From Bursaphelenchus xylophilus (taxonomy: Eukaryota; Nematoda; Chromadorea; Rhabditida; Aphelenchoididae), in assembly GCA_904066235.2 (NCBI GenBank), contig CAJFCV020000004.1, positions 11,594,001 through 11,658,000 on the forward strand: a stretch of 64,000 bases of DNA, written 5' to 3'. The position numbers and the translations under genes were made by a program. Each line of letters opens with the position of its first letter. The first letter of the stretch is position 1. The notes below the pieces were generated by a model that made no database searches, was not told where the DNA came from, and saw nothing but the letters and a program-made list of their open reading frames with translations. Of the stretch, positions 46,801 to 56,340 are shown one piece after another.

Positions 46801-46841
46801 CGTTCGTCGACTGGTCCAAGTCGGTCGCTCCGTTCGCTTGA
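43821..46841 (+). CDS. Small secreted protein, two exons split by a 2.7-kb TE-filled intron
   Basis: Exon 43821-43881 encodes a signal peptide (MNLSLLVILVMGLISVAVVE); exon 46561-46841 encodes the rest, total 113 residues. The mature part is basic and aromatic (for example VYFRRGPLKF, RLSFVDWSKS) and has no cysteine, so it is not a disulfide-rich peptide. I do not recognise a family. Splice phase 1 is exact, codon use is good, and AATAAA lies at about 46977. The intron contains a D element, a B element interrupted by G2, and another B copy. Confidence 0.7.
44262..44404. mobile_element. Family D MITE, diverged TGTGG subtype
   Basis: TCTGTCGGGAAGATAAGGTG and CACCTTATTTTATCGGCGGA-like ends (right end CGACCTTATTTTATCGGCGG). 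Confidence 0.55.
44475..45699. mobile_element. Family B copy split by G2
   Basis: Left part ends AATTTTTTCTAA, right part resumes AGATATATGCGAGAATCCTA exactly as in the intact B at 9534. Right end CACTTGGAGTAGTTCCCTTG followed by TTA. Confidence 0.8.
44534..45327. mobile_element. Element G2 (794 bp) with inverted tRNA-like units
   Basis: Ends CGAGGGAATGGTCTGAACTT and exact complement; 3-bp TAA duplication at 44531-44533 and 45328-45330. A box TAGCTGAGTGG and B box GGTTCGATTCC near 44740-44790, mirrored near 45060-45120. Confidence 0.85.
46058..46505. mobile_element. Family B copy
   Basis: ACTCCAAGTGCAACGCTGGG to AAGAAAATCTGAGCGTCGCC; extreme ends lost. Confidence 0.65.
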
Positions 46842-47853
46842 CATTGTCACCGACGCAATGATAACCATGGTATTTTTGGAGGCAAATTGCATTGTTCACC
46901 TCATTGATGTAATCGGAAACCGATTTTTACTCGCTTAACTTATCTTTGTAGCAAATTCGGATCACAATATTGCTGTAAATAAAGTGAATTAAAGTCAATT
47001 CCGAACGAAAAATTAATATCGAAGAAAGTGAAAGTTGACGTCAAACCCGAAATTTTTCGAGTGTATTACAACGAGGAAATCAAATCAGTCTTTCCCCAAC
47101 GGTTTGTAAAAGAAGTTTGATTTCACCGGAAAGTGTTAATAGTTGAATCTCAAATTGTCTTTTTATTTTTCGAGTAGCGCTGGGAAATAAGTGTTTTTTA
47201 CAGATACAGGGTTTTTTTGGTTATGCAGAACGTTGACAGAAATTTCATAGCCCAGAGGAATTTGATTTTCTCACTTTGACAATGCCAGGCAAAGTTTTAG
47301 ATATAGGATTCTCAGTCCGCGGGTAGAGATTGTGTTCTTTAGCCAACGTTCTGCAGAAAACGTGAGCAGGGGTTTCATGTAGAAAATCTTAAAAATTTCG
47401 ACGCACGTCCAGGCCACACATCAATTCCTGATGACTTTAGCTCACACCTTGCAGGGACTGCCGGGATACAGCGACCGTTATAGCCGACAGGAGGCAAGAA
47501 AAGCGCAGAGCGGTCAAAAACACTTCTTGGCCATATCTTCGATCGTTGCAGGCGCGAAAAAATTGATTTTTTATACAGACAATCTAGGAAGTGATCAGGA
47601 AAATTTTCATGCCGTAAAATTGCACAAAAAGTGCCAAATCATACCCACATTTTGACCTAAAACCTCGTTCGTTTCTGCAAAGCGCGGGCTAGGGGTCTCG
47701 CTTAAAAAAGAGTCATGAAAAAATTTTAAGATCTTTGCCAGGGTTCATAACAGCCTCAGTGTGGGGCTTGGAATAATTCCTATAATTCCCATTATGTCCA
47801 TTGAGTTATTACAAAATTTTCTCCAAGTCCCCAAATACGCAAAACTTTGCAGG
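46842..47853. other. Intergenic before the DEG/ENaC cluster
   Basis: AATAAA for the small secreted gene at about 46977; 47000-47390 unique and non-coding; B fragment 47390-47755; then the trans-splice acceptor AAACTTTGCAG ending at 47852. Confidence 0.45.
47390..47755. mobile_element. Degenerate family B copy
   Basis: Retains GCGGTCAAAAACACTTCTTG, TTTCTGCAAAGCGCGGGCTA and the TTTGCCAGGGTTCAT end. Confidence 0.45.
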
Positions 47854-50800
47854 ATGGGCGAGATCGTCGGTGTTATGAATCCGGAAAAGGTTGATTGGCG
47901 TGGGATTTTCTGCTCAAATCGATGGTCCAATTACATCTTCTGGTTCCTCGTCCTTCTCTTCACAGCGCTCACTCTTCGCGACTTAAATGAGGCCGTAAAC
48001 GACTATCTTGACAATGAGACACAAACGAATATGATGATGGTCTTCAACGAGACCATGACTTTTCCGAATATCACCTTTTGCATGGGGAAGGAGCAAGCGA
48101 TGCTGCCAATTCAAGAGATGGTCGAGAAAGATGGCGGGGAAGAGTGGGATGTCAAAGTGAATGTAAGAGCATAACTGACATCTTATTTCGGCTCTTAGGC
48201 ATCACTCGCAAGGCTAAATTCCACAGAAGATTTTCTGGAAAAAGAATGGGATTTTCGGCTGATAAGAGAGGCCATTGAAGTGATTGGAACGTTTTATACC
48301 TACGAACGGGAGCTGATGCTCGAGAGGATCCCGTTGAACTTGTTGATGTTGGGGAAGAGCTCCAAGACTCTGGTGAAGCGACAAATGGTTCAAGTAGGTG
48401 TTTTATTTTCCCTGAAACTCTATTTAGGAATACCAGAACTTGCAAGGAAACTATAGCACGTGCTTTAGAGAAGCAGCCGTAAATTTACCGGTCTTTATAA
48501 CGACAAAGTGCTCAAAATGAGGTGACTTAAGAAAAAATAATTTTTGGGCATTTCATAGCAAATTCCGCGCAGAAAAAATAAGGTCACTCCCGAGGAGAGA
48601 CTAGGCATAGCTCCCAGGCCGGTCCGAAGCGAATTTGAGCCGTACCGGGCCTATCAGAGCTAGACATGGCTGGGGGGCCGGGCCGGGCCGAAAATCGTGG
48701 CCTGTAAATATAAATACTGCATTCATTGCGAGATATAACACATTTTTTTGGGGCTTTGGTAGTTCAGCTCCCCGCGAAAAGTAGTTCAAACCCCCACTGT
48801 TTTGCCCATTTCACACCCACCGTAATTAAAAAATTAGAATTATACAAAAAATGCAAATTAGAGTAAAATGACCCCAGGCTTTTTAGTTCAAAGCCCCAGT
48901 TACCGTCCAAATTCGTTTTTGTGGTTCAGGCAACGATGATCGTAGCCGAGAGAACCCAATCCCGAGTAGGCGCTTCAGATTGGATGAGGGGGTTTATACT
49001 GGGTCCAGGGGGGCTGAACTGGGCTGGCGAGTTGTACTACCTTACCTTAGTCCCCATTTTTTTGATATAACAATCGACAATAAATTTTTGAAGCAAAAAA
49101 TTACCAACCATTGCCTAAAGTACTTCAAAAAACCCAATCGGTTCTTGGCTCTGCGTTTTATTTTTATTGGCAACCCTAATTTTCGCTTTGAGACTGAGAA
49201 TTTTAGTCATTGGGGGCCGATTGGGGGCCTGGCGGGGGCCCCCGGTCGGCACGGCCCGGGGGGCCGGAAGAGGTCGGCCCGGCCCCGGGGCCTTTAAAAC
49301 GCGTTCGGCCCGGCCCACTAGCCATGTCTAATCAGAGCTGGTACTGCAGCTGGTTCGGCAGTGGGGGACCTGATTCAGTGGCAAGAGACGTACCATTTTG
49401 CATCCAGGAAGCATCACGAATGTGGCAAAATGCCTCCTTTTCCAAGTATAAAAACTCAGATTTCAAAAGCGTTCCCGGTCTTTTTTGTAAGGAAAAAGGG
49501 CGCGCCCTTCAAAACGAAGTTTTTTCGCTTGGAAAGGGAAGCATTTTGCCATGTTTTTGATACTTCCCGGATGCAAAATGGTGCGTTTTTTGCCACTATA
49601 TCAAAGCCACGCATCATCTCTCAATTTCCATTTTCAGCAATGGTTCCACGAGCTTGATGTTCGAAACGTCACCTTCAACCAGTTCGTTCAGAAGGCCGGA
49701 TATGAACTGATTAAATTGTAAGTGCCTTATCTATTCGGTGACTTTCAAATTTAGATCGCTTCAGCGGATGAAACGGCTGACTCGAGATACAGAACGAGAC
49801 CTCACTACCTACCCTTTGATCAAATGGATTTCAGCCAGTTTATTCTGCTTTCAACCAGCTGCTCAAGCGGAATTCTTTAAACCAATTGACTTCCAGGTAC
49901 AGTAAAGCTTACGCATAACAAACTCTCGTAAACTGAATAACTTGTAGGGCGAGTTCTTCAACCTCCAAATCCGCTCACCGATTGCGTACGCCAAGCACGA
50001 CATTGATTGTATTACCGTTGATTTCGCGGGCCGCTCCTCGGATTATGAGCGCTTCGCGGTGGGCAAAGGCCGCTCAAGAGATGGAGTTTTTGAGGAGATG
50101 TGTTTTGGCACCGATCTTCATTTGAACGTCGAGATTGTTGGGATCTACAAGCAGTTGGAAAACAACAACGAGGGGAAGAAATGTACTGTTTACGAAGGGG
50201 ATAATGAGAGCGAGTATGGATGTCTGCTGAAATGTCGACTGAACTTTATTAGGGTGGGTGCTCAGTTAGAGTAAAAAAAGTAATTTTTTGCTGTAAAAAT
50301 CTTAAAGTTATCGCTTTCAGCACGTCTGTGGCTGCACTGCAATGACTCTTCGAGACTTCGTTGATGACGAAAAGGAGCTGGAAGAGTTCCCTCTTTGCAA
50401 TTCATACGAAAATTGCACTTTACTGTGAGTTATAACCCCAAGTCTTTGATTTTTCTCTATTTCAGACCGACTCAACTTCCCGTCAACGAAACTGAGGAGG
50501 ACTGCAAGAAAGAGTGCTATCGCAGCTGCACCACAGTGCAGTGGTCCATCTCGAAGGACATGAGCAGCTCTGCCGCGCAATTGGTCAACTTCTCCGATGG
50601 AAAGGAGGACACGTTGGAGAAGAGTCAGAAAGACCCCAATGTTACATCGATCAGCTTCCATTGGAGGACATTTGAGTACATTCAGACGGAGCAAGATTGG
50701 GAATACACTTGGTCAAGCTTCATGGGGAATGTCGGCGGGATTTTGGGGTGTTGGTTGGGATTGTCGGTGCTGGGGCTGATTCAGGTGAGATTAGAAGTAA

Positions 50801-51589
50801 AATGTAAACAGAAATGTATCGCTTAGCCCACTGGACTGTTTTTGAAAGTCATGGCACGGTTGTTAGAGCTAGCTAAGGTTCTCAATGACCATTGAAGGCA
50901 AGAGGCTTATAAAATTTGGAGAAGCGGTAAAAAAGACCAGTACTTTTATCGTATTTGCTTGTTTTGGCCATTTTTTCACAGAAACAAATTGTTCCCAATA
51001 TCAAGAAAAATTTCAGCTGCATACATATCAGTCTGTCGGAAAAATAATGAGCACAATGACGCTACGCCGATAACATAGCTGAAGTGAAAAGCAACTTTAT
51101 CATGCCGCGACACAATCCATATTTTTCGATCCGACGGAATGCTCATTATTTTCACGACAGACTGATATAATAAAGACGACAGGTTTATGTCAGGTTTCCG
51201 TCTATCTTCAAGCTAAAATGAATTTTTAAAAGGTTTTTGCAAAGGACAAAGCTCTGCATAAATCTTGGAAAGTATTACGATCTTCTAGTGTCCGTTTCAC
51301 GTACCAAAATTCAAAATCCCATTTCCAGGGTTCCTTCTTCATCTACGACAAATGTGCGGCCGCGCACCAAAAGAAGAGACAAGAGGAGGACGAGAACGAG
51401 CAAGCGGCCAGAATGAAAGCCATGGACAGGAAAGTCTCGTCCAATCCGCTTGGGTCAACCTCGTTGTCATTCAATCCGTTTGGTGATTTCGTCGATGAAA
51501 CCATTGCTGGAGTCCGGAAGAAGAGTCGGCAAATGTCGATGGGTAGTTCCAATGATGTGGAGATGAATCCCAATCCATCTGCCGGGTAA
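47854..51589 (+). CDS. DEG/ENaC channel subunit 1 of 4, eight exons
   Basis: Exons 47854-48162, 48199-48393, 49638-49717, 49755-49896, 49948-50253, 50321-50424, 50466-50784 and 51329-51589 give 571 residues. Layout is canonical: short cytoplasmic N-terminus, TM1 at about 25-48, post-TM1 motif FPNITFC, Cys-rich ectodomain (CFGTD, KCRLNF, VCGCT, CKKECYRSC), then TM2 with GGILGCWLGLSVLG holding the G-x-S selectivity residues. The cytoplasmic tail (86 residues) has NPF motifs (SFNPFGD). Expected to form a trimeric, amiloride-type sodium channel; gating stimulus unknown. The His-Gly motif common before TM1 is not apparent. An acceptor one base before the ATG suggests trans-splicing. Intron 2 holds a hAT element with C nested in it, and an A copy; intron 7 holds a D. 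AATAAA at 51660. Confidence 0.93.
48661..49330. mobile_element. GC-rich hAT-type element, host of C
   Basis: Ends TAGACATGGCTGG and complement of TAGACATGGCTAGTGGGCC, exact 8-bp duplication ATCAGAGC at 48653-48660 and 49331-49338. The interior has GGCCGGGCC runs like the 22652 element. C lies inside. Confidence 0.8.
48741..49064. mobile_element. Family C element (324 bp) nested in hAT-type element
   Basis: CATTTTTTTGGGGCTTTGGT and, inverted, CAAAAAAATGGGGACTAAGG; 8-bp duplication ATATAACA at 48733-48740 and 49065-49072. Confidence 0.75.
49359..49605. mobile_element. Family A palindrome, right end diverged
   Basis: CAGTGGGGGACCTGATTCAG start; GTTTTTTGCCACTATATC end. DEG/ENaC 1 intron 2. Confidence 0.7.
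51028..51165. mobile_element. Family D MITE with TA on both sides
   Basis: TCAGTCTGTCGGAAAAATAA and complement-like TTATTTTCACGACAGACTGA. DEG/ENaC 1 intron 7. Confidence 0.8.
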
Positions 51590-51680
51590 ATGCGAGGCTC
51601 AAAGTTATGCGTGCTGCTTAAATTACTGATTGTTTGGAGAAGAGATATTTTTTGTACAAAATAAATATTTTGTTTGTTAT

Positions 51681-52056
51681 CAATTTGTCGGGAAAATAAT
51701 AAGCACTCTGTCGCATCAAAAATCGCATCGCCGATGGAGAAAATAAATAAATGATTTCGCGGCAATATTAAATTGTTTTTGGCTTTAGCGGCGTGATTGG
51801 CGCAGAGGAATTCTGCTCATGGAGCCAATGTCCATTAATTACTGCAAGGAGGACAGAACAAAAACTCGGAAAATCTTCCTATCCAAAAAAATCGAGAACA
51901 TTTGTTCTTCGGAATTTTCTCGACACGAAAATCCCTGATTTTCAATTTTTTAGCCGATAAAATTTTGGTTCAAAAAAGCCTTTTGTGGTCCTTGAATTTT
52001 GCCAGCGAAGTGATTGGCCCTGCGATATTGTGCTCATTATTTTCCCGACAGACTGA
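51681..52056. mobile_element. Family D MITE with about 190-bp unrelated insert
   Basis: Left half to GATTGGCGCAGAGG, right half from GTGATTGGCCCTGCG; unique AT-rich DNA between. Confidence 0.55.
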
Positions 52057-52980
52057 CATGACTTATTTTACGATAATAAATGATTTCATTAGCCTTTGAA
52101 AAGGTTTTTTACAAGACCTTTCGGCATTAAATTAAGTACTGATGTTTTAACAATGTACTTGTCGTAATTGTCTACTCAAGATTGCTGTAATCTCCGATGT
52201 ACTCCGTTAACGCGCTTAAACTGTTGTTTCAGACTCCCTGCCCTCCGGGAACATTGAACTTTTTGTTTTCCACCCGCGCCTACCTCAACTCATGACCGTG
52301 TTTCGGTCACCGCCGGAAAGGCGGCGTTGTGTCGAAACTCTGACGCAAATCAAAAAAACAACTAATTAGATGGTCGGAGGTCTTGCGAAGAGGCCGCGAA
52401 AGCGGCGAAACCGCTTCGCCGCCGAAGCAGGGACGCTGTAAATTTAAGGAAAACATTTAAACGACGCCTCCTACAGTTCCAATGTTTTAATCGAACGAAA
52501 AACACAAACTTGTCTCTCCCCCAACCTCTTGACTTCATCAGGAACCCTCTTAATGTTGTGTTTTTTATTACAAGCCCGCCGCGAAATAAACCCCATTCAA
52601 CGGCGGGTACCCCGCTTGACTTTCGGCCCTTCCAAAGCCATCCCTGAACTTGTTGATTGCCAATTGTTTTATGGCATGTTCGAGAAATTAATTTGATTAA
52701 ATTCTCATTCTCCTCTGAGCTTCCACGCTCTTGATTTGGATGGCTCGATCGGCCTGAACGTGCGTTCGGTTGATTGCAGGAAATTCTATGTTCAGTTCCA
52801 AGAAACTGACGACTAATTGAGAGCGTTTTAGTGTACGGTTCACTCTTCTGAACGCTCCTTCTTGATCCATCCCCGTTTTTTTTAAACTTTGTTATTCTTA
52901 CTTCGTTGATTGATGGGGAGGAAGTATAATGTCTGTTTAAACATTTATTGTAGCCGGGTTACAAACGTGAGATTTGGAGA

Positions 52981-53090
52981 TCAGACTGTCGGGAAAATAA
53001 TGGGCACTCTGTCGCAGCAAAAATCGCATCGCCGCTAGGGAAATCGATTGGCGCAGCGATATTGTGCTCATTATTTTCTCGTCAGACTAA
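52981..53090. mobile_element. Family D MITE, short
   Basis: GACTGTCGGGAAAATAATGG and CATTATTTTCTCGTCAGACT. Confidence 0.7.
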
Positions 53091-53258
53091 TATGATAAAT
53101 TATGCGATCAATAACTCTATTGTCTTTCGAAGAATTAAGGCCTTGCGGCATTAAACCAAGACGCTGGGACGTTAAATCATCGTGTTCCGGAACACATTTG
53201 TGCGGATTTTCATTACAGTAGATTGAGTTTTGAGGTGACTTTTTGGAAAGCGAAAATA

Positions 53259-53406
53259 TCAGTCTGTCGGGAAAATAATGAGCACTCTTTCAAAGCGAAA
53301 ATCGCCGCTGAGAAAATAAATTGTATGGCGGCTAAATCAAGTTGCTTTTCACTTCAGTGACACTTCAGCGCTGCAAAATTTCGTTTATTATTTTCCCGAC
53401 AGACTG
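53259..53406. mobile_element. Family D MITE
   Basis: Perfect TCAGTCTGTCGGGAAAATAA ends, TA on the left. Confidence 0.8.
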
Positions 53407-53535
53407 ATTGAGGTAAAATTTGTCACCATCAAGCTTTGAATTTTTCTGATAATTAATTTGAATCTGAAGCCTTTATTTCCCAGTTTTTTCGAACTCATTT
53501 TTGTCCAAATCATCAAAATTCACCACCACTTTCAG

Positions 53536-56195
53536 ATGCCGTACAACAAAGATGGCGAGCCCATCTCCTGGAAGCAGGTCATCTTCGGCAAGAAGAAGAA
53601 GACCTACATCTTCTGGAGCATTATTGTTGTCATGATGGCGCTCACCATCAAAGATTTGTTTCTCGCAATCAAAGAGCATTTCGAGTACAACAAGTCCATC
53701 GACATGGTGGTTCGTTTCAACAATTCCATGAGCATGCCGAACATCACAATCTGCATGCCTCAGGCGCAAATTCAGGCCTTCATGGACTGGGGTCCGCTGC
53801 GCAATCAGTCATCAAACGAGGCGCGACGCGCTTATTGGGACGGGAAGATTGAAGTGAGTGTAATAGTCAAGTATAATATAATTTTTCTCTCTCTCCAGGA
53901 AGCAATGAAAAAAATCTCCACCAAAGAAGCATTCCTCGAGGAGAAATGGCCTCCAGAGTTTCTGTTCGACGTGTTTGACACGCTGCAAACGTTGTACATG
54001 AAGGAGATTACAACCGTGAACACAGTGGGGCAGATGCTGATGTTCTCGGTGCGGAATGCGGACGAAAATAAACGAAAGAAGATTCAGGTAGGGTTCAGAA
54101 TTCCTTTAAAGCCATTGAATATCGTATAAACAGCATTGTATTTGAAAACTTTCAGAAATACACCAAGCTCTTTGATGATTTGGGAGTTACAATTGAAGAT
54201 GCTCGACAAAAAGCCGGAGTTGAAGCACTTGGCTAGTAAGTACCGGTATTTCTAGCTATGATTTTTAATTTACAGCCAAATGCGACGTCTACAAAGGCTG
54301 ACTAAAAACGATGAGTTGAAGATTCTCACTTGGCCCAAGATTACCTGGCTTTCGCAGGAGGAATTTTGCTGGCAACCGGCTTTTCATGACAATTCACCGG
54401 TGGATTTTCAGGTAAATAGGCTTGTCGCATCAACCACAATAATATTTGGGGCGATTTAACTGTAACCTTGCAATCTTCAGGGCACATTTTTCACGTTTAC
54501 ATCAGTGCTGAACATGCAAAATCTCCTCACCAACGATCTTGATTGCCCCACTGCTGATGTCTCGGGCCGACCAAGCTCCTTCTGGCGCTATCATCTGAAC
54601 CATGGCAGAGAGAACAACGGAGTTGTGGAGGATCTCTGTTTTGGCGACCGACATGATGTCACGACCACGGTGAAGGCGTATTATCGGATGGTGGACGACC
54701 CACGAGAAGAGGACGACAAGATTTGCAGGGGATACGGGGAGGGTGAGGAGATTGAATGCCATGCCAAATGTAGAAAGGAGATGGTTCAGGTGAGCGGTGA
54801 TAAAGCAGTTATGATAAAAAAGGAATATATCCTTGTAGACGAATTTGGAGTGCACTCCAATCACGCTGGAGTACTTGGCAGATGAAGACGAGCTGAAGAA
54901 GTTCCCTCGATGCGACTACAGTAATTTGAAAATGATTGAGTAAGATTATTTAGCGTGAAAAATTAGGCGGTTCACGTAGAGCGGGGGATCTGGTTCAGTG
55001 GCAAAAAATGTGCCATTTTTCATCCGGGAAGCATCAAAAATGTGGCATAATGCTTCCCTCTTCAAGTGAAAAAACTTCGTTTTTAAGGGCGCGCCCTTTG
55101 CCTCACAAAAAAGGAGCGGGGGCGCTTTTGAAATCGGAGTTTTTTCACTTGGAGAGGGAAGAATTTTGCCACATTTTTTGATGCTTCCTAGATGCAAAAT
55201 GGTACGTGTTTTGCCACTGGATCAGGTCCGCCACGATGAATACCAAAATTTGGCTTTTTTAGAAATTCAAAGAAATTTGGATAGCTATAATATTTATTAT
55301 GATCTGACCGCCATATCTCTTCCAGACCAGCCAACATCACCAACACGGAGAAAGACTGCCGCGCCGAGTGCCATCGCGACTGCAACTACATAAAGTACGA
55401 TGTGAAGAAAGGTGTGGCTCGTCACACCTCGGCCATCATTGCTCAGACCCGAGCCAAAAGCGACCCCGCAGCGATGGCCAAGCTCGTCAAAGACCTGAGC
55501 CAGGACGTCCCGCACAACGAGCTGACCGTAAACTTCCTCTTCACCTCGTTCGAGTACATGGATTGTGAGCAGGACTACGAGGAGACTTGGGTCGAGTTTA
55601 TTGGAAATGTTGGAGGAGTTCTCGGCTTGTGGCTGGGACTTTCGGCTGTGAGCTTCATCCAAGCCGTCATCTGGATGTACCGGCTGTTTCGACCGAAGGA
55701 ATTCGAGAATACGGATGAAGCGAATGGACCGATTACGAGAAAATTGTCGAGCAACCCGTTCGGGGACGTGACGTTGAGCCAGAATCCGTTTGGCGGAGTC
55801 GGTAGGGTGATTTTGGCGGATAGCCTTTTTTCTCTGCTTAATACAGTAAAAGACTCGATCTAGTGGCAAAAACGTATCATTTTGCATCCGGGAAGCGTCA
55901 AAAATGTGGCAAAATGCTTCCCTCTCAAAGTGAAAAAACTTCGTTTTGAAGGGCTTTCCGTCACAAAAAGAGCGGCCGCGCTTTTGAAATCTGAGTTTTT
56001 TCACTTGGAGAGGGAAGCATTTTGCCACATTTTTGATACTTCCCGGATGCAAAATGGAACATTTTTGCCACTGGATCAGGTCCCCCACTGTAGGCCTTCA
56101 GACTCTAGTAAAATTACGCTCAGACTCTCTAAAACCCCACTTTTGCAGACCAAGACCTAAAGAGCCGAAGAAGATCGTCGATGGCCTCGAACTGA
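53536..56195 (+). CDS. DEG/ENaC channel subunit 2 of 4, eight exons
   Basis: Exons 53536-53853, 53899-54087, 54156-54235, 54276-54411, 54481-54789, 54839-54939, 55326-55801 and 56149-56195 give 551 residues. TM1 lies at about 24-46, the post-TM1 motif is MPNITIC, and TM2 at about 469-497 has GGVLGLWLGLSAVS with the G-x-S filter. The tail carries two NPF motifs (SSNPFGDV, SQNPFGG), candidate EH-domain endocytosis signals. Compared with its neighbours it lacks one Cys in the CxC motif (NLECT) and the Cys just after (YSNLKMI), probably a lost disulfide. The ATG directly follows an acceptor at 53535. Introns 6 and 7 each hold an A element. If the last intron were retained the tail would end about 20 residues after the GGVG at the end of exon 7. 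AATAAA at 56231. Confidence 0.93.
54979..55235. mobile_element. Family A palindrome in subunit 2 intron 6
   Basis: GAGCGGGGGATCTGGTTCAG start after TA; CCACTGGATCAGGTCCGCCA end. Confidence 0.7.
55844..56090. mobile_element. Family A palindrome in subunit 2 last intron
   Basis: CAGTAAAAGACTCGATCTAG start after TA; GGATCAGGTCCCCCACTG end before TA. Confidence 0.75.
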
Positions 56196-56340
56196 CCTAA
56201 ATTAACTTCTCTTCCTGTATAAATACGCATAATAAATAGTCTGTACAATACGTCATCTCCATCCAAAGACCTAACTGGTTTGATCCAGCGATATCTTATG
56301 CCTTTTACTTTCCTTTTCATATTCCAATCAGGTTTTCAGC
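56196..56340 (+). promoter_or_regulatory. Operon-type intercistronic spacer between subunits 2 and 3
   Basis: 145 bases separate stop and next ATG. AATAAA at 56231-56236 is followed about 100 bases later by the acceptor GGTTTTCAG ending at 56339. A TACTTT (UAYYUU-type U-rich element) lies at 56306-56311. This order matches C. elegans SL2-type operons; SL2 use itself is inferred. Confidence 0.5.

Larger units (their letters stand above)
51590..53535. other. Spacer between subunits 1 and 2
   Basis: Contains three D elements (51681, 52981, 53259) and, at 52300-52450, GC-rich hairpin-capable DNA (CACCGCCGGAAAGGCGGCG; GCGGCGAAACCGCTTCGCCG). Subunit 2 starts right after the acceptor CACCACTTTCAG. 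Confidence 0.45.
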
